Assembly (NCBI GenBank): GCA_000431075.1
Contig: HF986883.1
Coordinates: 1-31,753 of the forward strand
DNA length: 31,753 nucleotides
Reading direction: 5' to 3'
From: Firmicutes bacterium CAG:555
GTDB lineage: Bacteria; Bacillota; Clostridia; Oscillospirales; Oscillospiraceae
Shown: in pieces, positions 7,023 to 17,900 of the stretch
How positions within the stretch are numbered: the stretch's first letter is position 1
How the letters are laid out: each line of letters begins with the position of its first letter
Translations under genes and position numbers: made by a program
The notes under the pieces: generated by a model
The model's database searches: none
What the model was told of the DNA's origin: nothing
Seen by the model: only the letters and a program-made list of their open reading frames with translations

Positions 7023-7731
7023 ACTGCATTTGCTTTATCATCTCACGCCTAAGACGCACGATTATGCGCTTTTCAAGGCGGCTTATGTAGCTTTGGGAAA
7101 TGCCCATGAGGTCTGCGACCTCCTTTTGTGTGAGCTCGTTTCTGCCACCGAGCCCGAAGCGCAGGACGATGATGCTCCGCTCACGCTCGTTGAGCGTTTG
7201 TATCGCAGCCGAGAGCATCTGCCTGTCGGCATCGTCCTCGAGCGGGCGGCACACCTCGTCGTCATCCGTGCCTAAAACATCGGAGAGCAGCAGCTCATTG
7301 CCGTCCCAATCGGTGTTCAGCGGTTCGTCGAAGCTCACCTCCGTGCGCTGATTGCTCACCTTGCGCAGATACATGAGTATCTCGTTTTCGATGCAGCGTG
7401 ATGCGTAGGTCGCAAGCTTAATGTTCTTGGCGGATTTGAAAGTGTTTATTGCCTTGATAAGCCCTATCGTTCCGATGGAGATGAGGTCCTCAAGGTTCAG
7501 CCCCGTGTTTTCAAAGCGCCGTGCAATGTAGACCACAAGGCGCAGATTGTGCTCGGTGAGCGTCTGCTTTGCCTTCTCGTCGCCGGCCTCCATGGCGAGT
7601 ATCGCCCGTTCCTCCTCGTCACGCCCCAGCGGCGGCGGGAGAATGTCGCTTCCGCCGATGTAGAAAAGCTCCGACGGAGCGGGGGCAAAATGCTTTTCAA
7701 GCCAGTCTCTAATAAGTTTCAGAATGTTCAT
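7021..7731 (-). CDS. sigE: Sporulation sigma factor SigE (pro-sigma-E)
   Basis: A 236-aa sigma-70 family factor that directs early mother-cell gene expression during sporulation. It starts with a pro-sequence helix (about 1-17) before FYIGGSDILPPPL, the region where pro-sigma-E is cleaved. It continues with region 2 (HNLRLVVYIARRFENTG, DLISIGTIGLIKAINTF, KLATYASRCIENEILMYLR) and region 4 (LNERERSIIVLRFGL, TQKEVADLMGISQSYISRLEKR). ATG 7731 is preferred over an in-frame start 13 codons upstream because AAAGGAG lies 6-7 nt before it. The gene follows spoIIGA by 41 nt. The usual downstream sigG is absent; a polyamine operon converges on it instead. Confidence 0.95.
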   Translation of the reverse strand: MNILKLIRDWLEKHFAPAPSELFYIGGSDILPPPLGRDEEERAILAMEAGDEKAKQTLTEHNLRLVVYIARRFENTGLNLEDLISIGTIGLIKAINTFKSAKNIKLATYASRCIENEILMYLRKVSNQRTEVSFDEPLNTDWDGNELLLSDVLGTDDDEVCRPLEDDADRQMLSAAIQTLNERERSIIVLRFGLGGRNELTQKEVADLMGISQSYISRLEKRIIVRLRREMIKQMQ

Positions 7732-7772
7732 GACTTCTCCTTTCCGATCTGTTAAGTTATAGCCGGACAAAA

Positions 7773-8573
7773 TCAGATTATGCAGTCAAAGCCGTCACCG
7801 CTGACTGCGGTGGGCGATATCGCAACTAAAATATCCTCACGCACCTTGCCGTCAACTGTCAGACTGTCGGGCCTGAACGCAGGCAGCAGGCCGCTTTGCG
7901 TGCCGACGGCGGAGTAAGGGATGAGCCGCATTTTTCCGGCGTAGAGCGTGATAAGCTCCGTAGGGGACAAATTTTCGCATCCCACGCCGAGGAGCGGCAC
8001 AAGCTGCGCAGCTCCCGCAATGAGCACCTCACTCCCGGTCATCGGGTCATACAAACAGTTGCCGCTGTCATATAATGCCCGCAGCGTGACGCTTTGGCCG
8101 CAAAAGCCGATGACCACAGTGCGTACCGTCTTTCCCGTGCTTTTCGCCGTCCTGCGGAACACGAGGCTCAGCGCAGCGTAAATTATCCCGAAGCCGAGCA
8201 CAAGAACGGGCATAGAAACGGGAAGATACACGGCGTTTCCCATACCGCCGCTTTGCACCGACAGCGCCCACAGCGTGCCGCCGAATACGGCGGACACGGC
8301 GAAAAAAACCGCCGCACAGCGCCAGAACTTAGGCTCTTTTGCGAATGCGATGAGCGCCATCAAAACGCCTGACGCAAGCTTTATGGGCAGCAGCGTCAAA
8401 AACGCAAATGAGGGGAAAACGGATGCAACGGCGTACGCAGCCCCGAACAGCGCCGCCACGGCGTACCGCAGCCTGCGCAGCAAAACTCCGCATACTCTTG
8501 CCGAACCGAGCAGGATAAGATAGTCGCATATGAAGTTCAAAATAAACAGCCGGTCTATGTATATCGTCTCCAT
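7773..8573 (-). CDS. spoIIGA: Pro-sigma-E processing aspartic protease SpoIIGA
   Basis: A 266-aa septal membrane protease that activates pro-sigma-E. The N-terminal half has five or so transmembrane helices (METIYIDRLFILNFICDYLILL onward, to about 145). The C-terminal half is the aspartic protease domain with ALYDSGNCLYDPMTGSEV, whose Asp in DSGN matches the catalytic residue. ATG 8573 aligns with the family start. An ATG 13 codons upstream (8612) would lie inside the predicted promoter. Neither has a clear ribosome site. It pairs with the downstream sigE, as in other spore formers. Confidence 0.9.
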   Translation of the reverse strand: METIYIDRLFILNFICDYLILLGSARVCGVLLRRLRYAVAALFGAAYAVASVFPSFAFLTLLPIKLASGVLMALIAFAKEPKFWRCAAVFFAVSAVFGGTLWALSVQSGGMGNAVYLPVSMPVLVLGFGIIYAALSLVFRRTAKSTGKTVRTVVIGFCGQSVTLRALYDSGNCLYDPMTGSEVLIAGAAQLVPLLGVGCENLSPTELITLYAGKMRLIPYSAVGTQSGLLPAFRPDSLTVDGKVREDILVAISPTAVSGDGFDCII

Positions 8574-8579
8574 GCGAAA

Positions 8580-8627
8580 ATTATATACTTTCAAAGCCGC
8601 ACAATTTGTCATTTGATAATTGTCAAA
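8580..8627 (-). promoter_or_regulatory. spoIIG promoter with two possible Spo0A boxes
   Basis: On the minus strand, TATAAT (8585-8580) is preceded, after an unusually long 21-nt spacer, by ATGACA (8612-8607). Two 0A-box-like sequences overlap the -35 side: TTTGACAAT (8627-8619) and AATGACAAA (8613-8605), 14 bp apart. The B. subtilis spoIIG promoter is known for a long spacer and Spo0A activation, so the resemblance is suggestive. The predicted start falls on the spoIIGA ATG. Confidence 0.55.
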
Positions 8628-8688
8628 TAAGCTTGGCTGTGGTAAAATACTTTAGATTGAAATACTGTAGAATAAAAGGAAACAAGCT

Positions 8689-9597
8689 ATGTGGTTTTGG
8701 TTTGCTGTAATAGCACTGCTTTGCTGGAGCGGCTCTGATCTGTTTTCAAAGATCGGCTGCCAGGATGCCGACGATAAGTACAGCCATCTGAAGATGGTCA
8801 TGGCGGTCGGCGTAGTTATGGGACTTCACGCTGCCTATGAGATTTTCGTCGGCGGCGTTGAGATAAGCTGGAGCGTCATCATTACATACCTGCCGGTTTC
8901 TGCACTGTATATAGTCTCAATGGCGGTCGGCTATTTGGGGCTGAGGTATATCGAGCTTTCAATATCCTCGCCTATATGCAACTCCTCCGGTGCGATAGTT
9001 GCGATACTCATTTTTGCGACAAAGGGCTTCGGCGAGCTTCCGCCGATAGCGCTCGTTGCGGTGGCGCTCGTATGCATCGGCGTTGTTTGTCTCGGCATCA
9101 CTGAGGCAAACGAGGATGAAGAGCTGCGCAAGGCTCGTCAGGATGCAAGCAATCATCATTACGCAAAAAGCTGGATTGCCATTGCGCTGCCGGTCATTTA
9201 CTGTCTGCTCGATGCTCTGGGCACCTTCGCAGACTCGAAGGTTCTCGAGGTTCTCAACGAGGACTCCGCTAATGTTGCGTATGAGCTTACCTTCCTTGCT
9301 GTCGGCATCGTGTGCGCAATTTATGTTCTCGGCGTTAAAAAGCAGCGGCTCATACCCAAAAGGGAAGTGCCAAAGTACACCGGCGCACTGTTTGAGACCG
9401 CAGGTCAGTTTGCGTATATCTACGCTCTGGCTGATTCTGCGCACGCAGCGCTCGCCGCTCCCATTATCTCGTCCTACTGCGTTGCCTCCGTCATCTGGAG
9501 CCGCATCTTCCTCAAGGAAAAGCTGTCAGCCAAGCATTATGTGTCTGTTTTCATAGTCGTAGTGGGCATAGTTATCATAGGAATACTTGATATTTAA
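8689..9597 (+). CDS. DMT superfamily (EamA-type) transporter
   Basis: A 302-aa integral membrane protein with about ten transmembrane helices in two EamA-like halves (about 1-130 and 165-302), joined by a charged loop (about 131-160, EANEDEELRKARQDASNHH). It begins MWFWFAVIALLCWSGSDLFSKIG, a typical DMT first helix, and the second half ends in VFIVVVGIVIIGILDI. The substrate cannot be read from sequence; family members export or import metabolites. AAAGGAAA lies about 8 nt before the ATG. It is 12 nt upstream of pyrH and probably shares its transcript. It is divergent from spoIIGA. Confidence 0.85.
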   Translation: MWFWFAVIALLCWSGSDLFSKIGCQDADDKYSHLKMVMAVGVVMGLHAAYEIFVGGVEISWSVIITYLPVSALYIVSMAVGYLGLRYIELSISSPICNSSGAIVAILIFATKGFGELPPIALVAVALVCIGVVCLGITEANEDEELRKARQDASNHHYAKSWIAIALPVIYCLLDALGTFADSKVLEVLNEDSANVAYELTFLAVGIVCAIYVLGVKKQRLIPKREVPKYTGALFETAGQFAYIYALADSAHAALAAPIISSYCVASVIWSRIFLKEKLSAKHYVSVFIVVVGIVIIGILDI

Positions 9598-9609
9598 AAG
9601 GAGAGGGCA

Positions 9610-10326
9610 ATGGAGAAACCTGTTTATAAGCGTGTGCTGATAAAGATCAGCGGCGAGGCACTTGCCGGCGAGAAAAAGACCGGCTTTGACTTTGATTTTA
9701 TAGCCGATGTCTGCAAGACGGTAAAAAGCTGCGTCGATATGGGTGTCGAGGTCGGCATAGTTGTCGGCGGCGGCAACTTCTGGCGTGGCGTCAAGGACGG
9801 CGCAGGCCATGTCGAGCGTGTCAGCGCAGACCGAATGGGTATGCTCGCAACGGCTATGAACTGCCTTGCTGTCGCCGATGTGTTCAAGCAGATAGGCGCA
9901 AAGGCCACTATCCAGACTGCCGTTGATATTCAGGGCGTAGGCGAGCGCTACAGCACCACGGAGGCTATAAAGCACCTTGAAAACGGCGAAGTCGTTATGT
10001 TCGGCTGCGGCACGGGCTGCCCGTTTTTCTCGACAGATACGGCTGCTGTTCTGCGTGCGGCGGAGATAGGCGCAGACGCAATACTCCTTGCAAAGAACAT
10101 AGACGGCGTTTACAGTGCAGACCCGAGAGTGGACGCATCGGCCGTCAAGTACGACAGCATAAGCTATGACGAAGTGCTTGCACAGCACCTTGCCGTCATG
10201 GATACCACCGCAACCAGCCTTGCAATGGATAACGACATTCCCGTTATCGTCTTTGCACTGGCACAGCCGGAAAACATAGTCCGTGTGCTCCGTGGTGAAA
10301 AGCTCGGCACATTGGTCACAAAATAA
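9610..10326 (+). CDS. pyrH: UMP kinase PyrH
   Basis: A 238-aa amino-acid-kinase-fold enzyme that phosphorylates UMP to UDP for RNA and cell-wall precursors. Diagnostic segments are VLIKISGEALAG (9-20), VGIVVGGGNFWRG (about 48-60), DRMGMLATAMNCLA (about 76-89) and the C-terminal ATSLAMDNDIPVIVF. The full length is typical. An AAAAGGAGAG ribosome site precedes it. It is followed at 25 nt by frr, the conserved bacterial order. Confidence 0.97.
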   Translation: MEKPVYKRVLIKISGEALAGEKKTGFDFDFIADVCKTVKSCVDMGVEVGIVVGGGNFWRGVKDGAGHVERVSADRMGMLATAMNCLAVADVFKQIGAKATIQTAVDIQGVGERYSTTEAIKHLENGEVVMFGCGTGCPFFSTDTAAVLRAAEIGADAILLAKNIDGVYSADPRVDASAVKYDSISYDEVLAQHLAVMDTTATSLAMDNDIPVIVFALAQPENIVRVLRGEKLGTLVTK

Positions 10327-10351
10327 GATAAAACATATAGGAGGTAGCAAC

Positions 10352-10903
10352 ATGTCCGATTATATTGAATTTGAAAGCAAGATGAAGAAAACCGCCGAGG
10401 TGCTCAAGACCCAGCTTGCATCCGTTCGTGCAGGCCGTGCAAATGCGGCGGTCCTCGATCAGATTACCGTCGATTATTACGGAGTGCCCACCCCCATCCA
10501 GCAGGTAGCATCCGTTTCCGTTCCCGACCCCCGCTCTCTGCTGATCCAGCCTTGGGACGCATCCGTCCTCAAGGGCATCGAGAAGGCAATTCTCGCCTCC
10601 GAGCTCGGAATCAATCCGCAGAACGACGGCAGAACAATCCGTCTCGTGTTCCCGCAGTTGACCGAGGAGCGCCGCAAGGAGCTTGCAAAGCAGGTCAAGA
10701 AGTACGGCGAGGAAGCAAAGGTCGCAGTGCGCAACATTCGCCGTGAAGCAATCGATAAGTTCAAAAAGCAGCAGAAGGCGTCCGAGATTACCGAGGACGA
10801 TTACAAGACAGTCGAGAAGGACATTCAGAAGCTCACCGACGACTACATCAAGGAAGTCGAGGGTATAGCCGACAAGAAGGAAAAGGAACTTTTCGAGATC
10901 TGA
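10352..10903 (+). CDS. frr: Ribosome recycling factor
   Basis: A 183-aa factor that, with EF-G, splits post-termination ribosomes. Family segments are seen: LASVRAGRANAAVLDQITVDYYGVPTPIQQVASV (about 21-54), IEKAILASELGINPQNDGRTIRL (about 71-93) and LTEERRKELAKQVKKYGEEAKVAVRNIRREA (about 97-127). ATG 10352 is supported by AGGAGG at 10339-10344 and family length. Upstream in-frame codons would overlap pyrH. It lies between pyrH and uppS. Confidence 0.97.
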   Translation: MSDYIEFESKMKKTAEVLKTQLASVRAGRANAAVLDQITVDYYGVPTPIQQVASVSVPDPRSLLIQPWDASVLKGIEKAILASELGINPQNDGRTIRLVFPQLTEERRKELAKQVKKYGEEAKVAVRNIRREAIDKFKKQQKASEITEDDYKTVEKDIQKLTDDYIKEVEGIADKKEKELFEI

Positions 10904-10904
10904 T

Positions 10905-11648
10905 ATGGCAAACGATAAGACTAACAATGCGGCGGGGGAGCAGGCAAAATGCCTTCCCCGCCATATTGCCATCATATTGGATGGCAACGGCCGCTGGGCC
11001 AAAAAGCGTGGCATGCCCCGCAGTGCAGGGCATCTTGCCGGTGCGGAAAATTTCAGAAAGATAGCGACCTACTGTCAGCAGATAGGCATAGAGTATCTGA
11101 CGGTGTACGCATTCTCAACGGAAAACTGGAAGCGTCCCGAGGATGAGGTCGGCGGCATAATGAAGCTTTTGGACAAGTACCTGCACGAGGCTATCCGTGA
11201 CATGGAGAAAAAGCACATCCGCATGAAGGTGTTCGGCGACACATCAAGGCTGTCGCCCGAGCTTCAGGCGCTCGTTGCAAAGACCGACGAGATAACTCAG
11301 CATGTCAAGGGCTTCCAAGCAAATATCTGCCTTAACTACGGCGGCAGAGCCGAGATAGTGCGGGCGGCGGAGCTTTACGCCAAGGATGTTGCCGAGGGCA
11401 AGGCTGAGGGCAAGCTCACCGAGGAGAAGCTGTCAAAGTATATGTACTCGGCGGATATCCCCGATCCGGAGCTCATCATCAGACCCGGCGGAGAGTACAG
11501 GCTGTCTAACTTCCTTTTGTGGCAGTGCGCATACTCGGAGTTTTATTATACCGACACCCTGTGGCCGGATTTTACGCCCGAGGAGCTTGACAAGGCCATT
11601 GCGGCGTATGGCAGCCGTGACCGCCGTTTCGGAGGAGTAAAGACATGA
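10905..11648 (+). CDS. uppS: Isoprenyl transferase (undecaprenyl diphosphate synthase)
   Basis: A 247-aa cis-prenyltransferase making the C55 lipid carrier for peptidoglycan and wall polymers. Motifs are IILDGNGRWAKKRGMPR (about 23-39, with the catalytic Asp), AFSTENWKRP (about 69-78), NICLNYGGRAEIVRA (about 139-153) and RPGGEYRLSNFLLWQCAYSEFYY (about 192-214). The N-terminal about 17 residues are extra and polar. It starts 1 nt after frr and overlaps dxr by 4 nt. cdsA, which normally follows, is absent here. Confidence 0.96.
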   Translation: MANDKTNNAAGEQAKCLPRHIAIILDGNGRWAKKRGMPRSAGHLAGAENFRKIATYCQQIGIEYLTVYAFSTENWKRPEDEVGGIMKLLDKYLHEAIRDMEKKHIRMKVFGDTSRLSPELQALVAKTDEITQHVKGFQANICLNYGGRAEIVRAAELYAKDVAEGKAEGKLTEEKLSKYMYSADIPDPELIIRPGGEYRLSNFLLWQCAYSEFYYTDTLWPDFTPEELDKAIAAYGSRDRRFGGVKT

Positions 11649-12790
11649 CAAAGGCAGTTTCAATTTTGGGCAGCACCGGCTCTATCGGCCGCCAGAGCAT
11701 TGCGGCGGCGGAGCATCTCGGCCTGCCGGTTGCGGCGCTGACCGCAAACAGAAAAACGGATATGCTCGAGCAGCAGGCTCGCCGATTAAAGCCCGAATTT
11801 GTCGCAGTTTACGACGAAAAGGCAGCGGCGCAGCTTAAAATTTCGCTCGCCGACACCGGCATCAGGGTCGGAAGCGGAATGGAGGGGCTTATTGAGGCGG
11901 CAACGATAGACGCCGCTGACTGCGTTGTGACAGCAGTGTCCGGCTCTGTCGGCTTAAAGCCCACGCTGGCGGCTATCGATGCCAAAAAGCGCATAGCTCT
12001 TGCAAACAAGGAAACGCTCGTGTGCGCAGGCGAGATAGTCATGCCACGAGCGGCCGAGACCGGGGCGGAGATAGTGCCTGTTGACTCCGAGCACTCGGCA
12101 ATTTTCCAGTGCCTCATGGGCAGAAAAAAGGGAGAGCTCAAGAAAATTTTGCTCACAGGCTCGGGCGGACCGTTCAGAGGCAAGAGCCGGGCCGAGCTTG
12201 AGAATGTCACGCCAGAGCAGGCGGTAAAGCATCCCAACTGGAGTATGGGTGCAAAGATTTCGGTCGATTCTGCGACGATGATGAACAAGGGACTTGAGTT
12301 TATCGAGGCCATGCATCTTTTCGGCGTAACGCCGGACGATATCCAAGTGGTTGTCCACCCGCAGAGCATCATCCACTCCATGGTCGAGCTCGTTGACGGC
12401 ACGGTCATTGCCCAGCTCGGCGTGCCGGATATGGGACTTCCGATACAGCTTGCGATGACCTATCCCGAACGGGTCGATTCGCCGTTTGAGCGCCTTGACT
12501 TTGCAACCATGCGGGATCTCACCTTTGAAGCGCCGGACTTTGAGAAAACGCCCTGCTTGAAGCTTGCGATGGATTGCGCAAGGGAAGGCGGCACGGCACC
12601 GTGCATCATGAGTGCGGCAAACGAGGTCGCAGTCTCGATGTTTTTAAACCATAAGCTCGGCTACAATCGGATCTATGACTGTGCTTTGGCGGCGGTCGAG
12701 AGCATAGACATAGTAAAAGACCCCGATCTTGAGACTATACTGGAGGCCGATAAGGCCGCCAGAGTATTTGTTACGGAGCATTTTTCCTGA
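11645..12790 (+). CDS. dxr: 1-deoxy-D-xylulose 5-phosphate reductoisomerase
   Basis: A 381-aa NADPH-dependent enzyme of the MEP isoprenoid pathway. N-terminal Rossmann motif VSILGSTGSIGRQS (5-18), LANKETLVCAGE (about 119-130), metal-site VPVDSEHSAIFQC (about 144-156), GSGGPFRG and HPNWSMGAKISVDSATMMNKGLE (about 195-217) are all present. Its product pathway feeds IspG and UppS in the same cluster. It overlaps uppS by 4 nt (ATGA) and rseP by 1 nt. Confidence 0.97.
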   Translation: MTKAVSILGSTGSIGRQSIAAAEHLGLPVAALTANRKTDMLEQQARRLKPEFVAVYDEKAAAQLKISLADTGIRVGSGMEGLIEAATIDAADCVVTAVSGSVGLKPTLAAIDAKKRIALANKETLVCAGEIVMPRAAETGAEIVPVDSEHSAIFQCLMGRKKGELKKILLTGSGGPFRGKSRAELENVTPEQAVKHPNWSMGAKISVDSATMMNKGLEFIEAMHLFGVTPDDIQVVVHPQSIIHSMVELVDGTVIAQLGVPDMGLPIQLAMTYPERVDSPFERLDFATMRDLTFEAPDFEKTPCLKLAMDCAREGGTAPCIMSAANEVAVSMFLNHKLGYNRIYDCALAAVESIDIVKDPDLETILEADKAARVFVTEHFS

Positions 12791-13845
12791 TGTATATTAT
12801 TATCGCAATAATCATATTCGGCATACTTATCGCCATCCACGAGTTCGGCCACTTCACGGCGGCAAAGCTGTGCGGTGTCAAGGTCGAGGAGTTTGCGATA
12901 GGCATGGGCCCTGCGCTGTTTAAGAAGCAAAAGGGCGAGACGGTGTACGCCCTGCGCATTCTGCCGATAGGCGGCTTTTGCGCCATGGCGGGCGAGGATG
13001 AGGAATCCGACGACCCCAGAGCCTTCACAAATCAGGGCTTTTGGAAAAAGTTCGTCATCCTGTGCGCAGGCTCGTTCATGAATCTTGTTCTCGGCATCGT
13101 GCTCATCCTCATCATGTACGCCGGTGCGCAGGCGTTCGTCACGCCGACAATTGACCACTTCATGGACGGCTGCCCCTACGAGGGCACCGAGGCCATGCAG
13201 GCGGGCGACACCTTTTACAGCATCGACGGTCAGCGCATCTATCTTGTGAGCGATGTGTCGAGCTTCCTCATGCGCGGCGACGGCGTGTATGACATCGTCA
13301 TGCTGCGTGACGGCGAGAAGGTAGAGCTAAAGGACTTTGCCCTCACGACCAAGACCTACGCCGAGTATGCAAACGAGGGGCCAAAATACGGCTTCGTTTT
13401 TGGCTACACCGAGGCCACCTTCGGCACGAAGCTTGAGTACACATGGAACACGACGCTTGAGTTTTCACGCCTTGCCTGGCTGGGGCTCGGTGACCTTATA
13501 AACGGCAAAGTCGGGCTCAAGGATATGTCCGGACCTGTCGGTATTGTCGACATGATGAACGAGGTCGGGCAGCAGGCGGAAAGTGCCAAGGCCGCCGCCG
13601 ATAATCTTCTGTACATTTCCGCATTCATTGCGGTGAACCTTGCTATCATGAATATGTTGCCCATTCCGGCGCTTGACGGCGGCAGGGTGTTTCTCATGAT
13701 AGTTACGGTCATAATCGAAGCTGTCAGCCGCAAAAAGCTCGACCCCAAGTACGAGGGCTATATCCACCTCGGCGGCATGGTGCTGCTGCTCGGGCTGATG
13801 GCGCTTGTCATGTACAATGATATTGCAAAGCTTATAACGGGGTAA
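12790..13845 (+). CDS. rseP: RseP/RasP family site-2 zinc metalloprotease
   Basis: A 351-aa intramembrane protease that cleaves anti-sigma factors and signal-peptide remnants. The zinc motif HEFGH is at 17-21 in the first helix. A PDZ domain spans about 130-205. The third metal ligand is in NMLPIPALDGGRVF (about 288-301), and helices follow near the C-terminus. ATG overlaps the dxr stop by 1 nt. The position between dxr and ispG is the common clostridial order. Confidence 0.94.
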   Translation: MYIIIAIIIFGILIAIHEFGHFTAAKLCGVKVEEFAIGMGPALFKKQKGETVYALRILPIGGFCAMAGEDEESDDPRAFTNQGFWKKFVILCAGSFMNLVLGIVLILIMYAGAQAFVTPTIDHFMDGCPYEGTEAMQAGDTFYSIDGQRIYLVSDVSSFLMRGDGVYDIVMLRDGEKVELKDFALTTKTYAEYANEGPKYGFVFGYTEATFGTKLEYTWNTTLEFSRLAWLGLGDLINGKVGLKDMSGPVGIVDMMNEVGQQAESAKAAADNLLYISAFIAVNLAIMNMLPIPALDGGRVFLMIVTVIIEAVSRKKLDPKYEGYIHLGGMVLLLGLMALVMYNDIAKLITG

Positions 13846-13848
13846 GAC

Positions 13849-14907
<1,059 letters not shown>

Positions 14908-14909
14908 GC

Positions 14910-17900
14910 GTGAGCGAACACACATCATTACTTGAAATTTTCCCGGGACTTGCGGGGCTGAAAGCAAGCTGCGGCGGACTTGATAAGGCGTATGTGACCG
15001 ATGTTGCGGTCAGCACAGCCGAGAGCAAAATGAGCATCGCCGCACATTTTACCCGCCTGCCCGCACCGGCCGAGATAGACGCGCTGTGCGGCAGGATAAG
15101 AGCCGATTACGGCCTTGGCCTTGTCGAGCTTAAGCCCGATTATCCCAAGCCTAAAACCGAATATATCCCACCGAAGAAATTAAGCATCTCCGGCGGCAAG
15201 GAGCCTGCGGCCGCAAAGCCGTCAGGCGATATCATCATGGGCAGGAGCATCAAGAAAGCACCCGTGCCCATGTCGGAGCTGACACTTGATTCGGGCAATG
15301 TCGTCATTGAGGGTGATGTTTTCGATGTCACCAGCCGCAAGCTGCAAAAGCGTGACGGTGCGGTGCTGTGCTTTGATATGACCGACCTCACGGGCTCTAT
15401 CCGTGTTTCACGATACCTGCGCTCGGAGGACGACCAGTCGATCATAAACAAGATAAATGTCGGCGACCACATCATCGTATCCGGCGTTGTAAATTACAGC
15501 CGCTACGACGAGGACATGGTCATCGAGCCGAGGCATATCATGAAGGGCAAAAAGCATGTTCGCCCCGACAATGCCGAGGAAAAGCGAGTTGAGCTTCATG
15601 TACATACGAGGTTTTCCGCCCTTGATGCGCTCACAGAGCCTGCCGAGATAGTCAAGCGTGCCGCCTACTGGGGGCATCCGGCTATTGCCGTCACCGACCA
15701 CGGTGTCTGCCAGGCGTTCCCCGACATGTGGAAAGCAGGGAAGAAACACGGTGTCAAGATAATTTACGGCGTTGAGTGCTACTTCGTCAACGATGTTGAC
15801 GGCTCGCTCGCCGTGCACGGTGAAAGTGATCTGCCCATTGATACCGAGATGGTAGCCTTTGATATCGAGACCACCGGCCTGAACGCAGGCTCGGACAGAA
15901 TGACCGAGATAGGCGCCGTCATATTTGCCGGCGGCGAGATAAAGGAAAGCTTCAACACCTTCGTCGATCCCGAGATGCACATCCCTGCCGAGATAACGCA
16001 GCTTACCGGCATCACTGACAACGATGTAAAGGGCGCACCGAGCGAGGCCGAGGCCATGCGTGCCTTCCTCAAATTTGCGGGCGACCGCCCCATAGTTGCG
16101 CACAACGCCGATTTTGATACCGGCTTCATGGCATCGGCGGCTGCTCGCAGCGGGCTTGAATTTGAGCCTGTGTATCTTGACACGCTTGCGCTCTCACACG
16201 CACTTTTGCCCGACCTGAAGCGCCATAAGTTGGACATGGTGTCAAACAGGCTGAGCCTGCCGGACTTCAATCATCACAGAGCATCGGACGATGCACTCGT
16301 CGTTGCCCGCATAATGGGGCGTTTTCTCCCCATGCTCGCCGAGCAGGGCGCAAAAACGGTGAACGATATACAAGCGGTCTACCGCAAGATAAAGCCCGCT
16401 GACCACAGCAAGTCCCGCCACATGATACTGCTCGTCAAAAACAAGGTCGGCCTTAAAAATCTGTACGAGCTTGTTTCACAGTCGTATCTCAAGTATTACC
16501 ACAAGACCCCGACCGTGCCGAAAAGCCTGCTTGTTCAGCACAGAGAGGGCATATTGGTCGGCTCGGCCTGCGGCATGGGCGAGCTTTACGGTGCGGTCAT
16601 GCACGGAGCATCGGATGCCGAGCTGCGGCGCATAGCCTCGTTCTATGATTACCTTGAAATTCAGCCGATAGGCAACAATCACTTCCTTGTCGATAACGGC
16701 GTCGTCAGAGACGAGACAGTGCTTGAGGACTACAACCGCCGCATCATAAAGATAGGCCGTGAGCTCGATAAACCCGTCATCGCCGCAAGCGATGTGCATT
16801 TTCTCGACAAGGAGGACGAGCAGTACCGCAAGATATTGCAGGCTGCAAAGAAGTTCTCCGATGCCGACCGCGGCTGCCCGATATTCTTCCGCACGACCGA
16901 TGAGATGCTGGCCGAGTTTGCATACCTCGGCGATGAGCTTGCAAAAGAGGTCGTCATCACGAATCCCAACGCCATTGCCGCTCAGGTCGACGATATAGAG
17001 CTGCTGCCCAAGGATCTGTTCCCACCGAAGATAGAAAATTCGGCCGAGGATCTGAAGCGCCTTGTCTATGACAAAATGCACGCTATCTACGGCGATAACC
17101 CGCCGGAGCTGGTGCAGGAGCGTGTCGACACGGAGCTCAACACCATCCTCGACCACAGCTACGATGTCATCTACATGAGCGCTCAGAAGTTGGTGCAGAA
17201 TTCGCTCGAGCACGGATACCTCGTCGGCAGCCGAGGCAGCGTCGGCTCGTCTATCGTTGCCTATATGTCCGGCATCACCGAGGTCAACTCCCTGCCGCCG
17301 CACTATGTCTGCCCCAAGTGCAGGCACTCGGAATTCATAACCGACGGATCTTACGGCTGCGGAGCGGACATGCCGCCGAAAAACTGCCCCAAGTGCGGCA
17401 CGCTCATGCGGCAGGACGGCTTTGATATCCCGTTTGAGACCTTCCTCGGTTTCCCGGGAAATGAAAAGACCCCCGATATCGACCTTAACTTCTCCGGCGA
17501 ATATCAGGCACAGGCGCATAAATATACAGAAGAGCTTTTCGGCTCGGACCATGTTTTCCGTGCCGGCACGATAGGCACGCTGGCGGAAAAGACCGCCTAC
17601 GGATATGTAAAAAAGTATCTCGAGGAGCGCCAGCTCAAGGTCACAAAGGCGGAGGAAAACCGCCTTGCAAAGGGACTTGTCGGCGTTAAGCGCACGACAG
17701 GTCAGCACCCCGGCGGCCTTGTCGTTATCCCGCAGGATATGGATGTCACCGATTTTTGCCCCGTGCAGCATCCGGCCGACGACCCCAAGAGCGATATAAT
17801 CACCACGCATTTTGAATATCACTGCATGGAAGCAAACCTCTTAAAGCTTGATGAGCTCGGTCACGATGACCCGACGATGATCCGCATGTTAGAGGACGCA

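Noticed and set aside
16476..17822. A 448-codon minus-strand frame opposite polC
   Set aside because: A shadow of the polC coding bias; no family resemblance or start signal.
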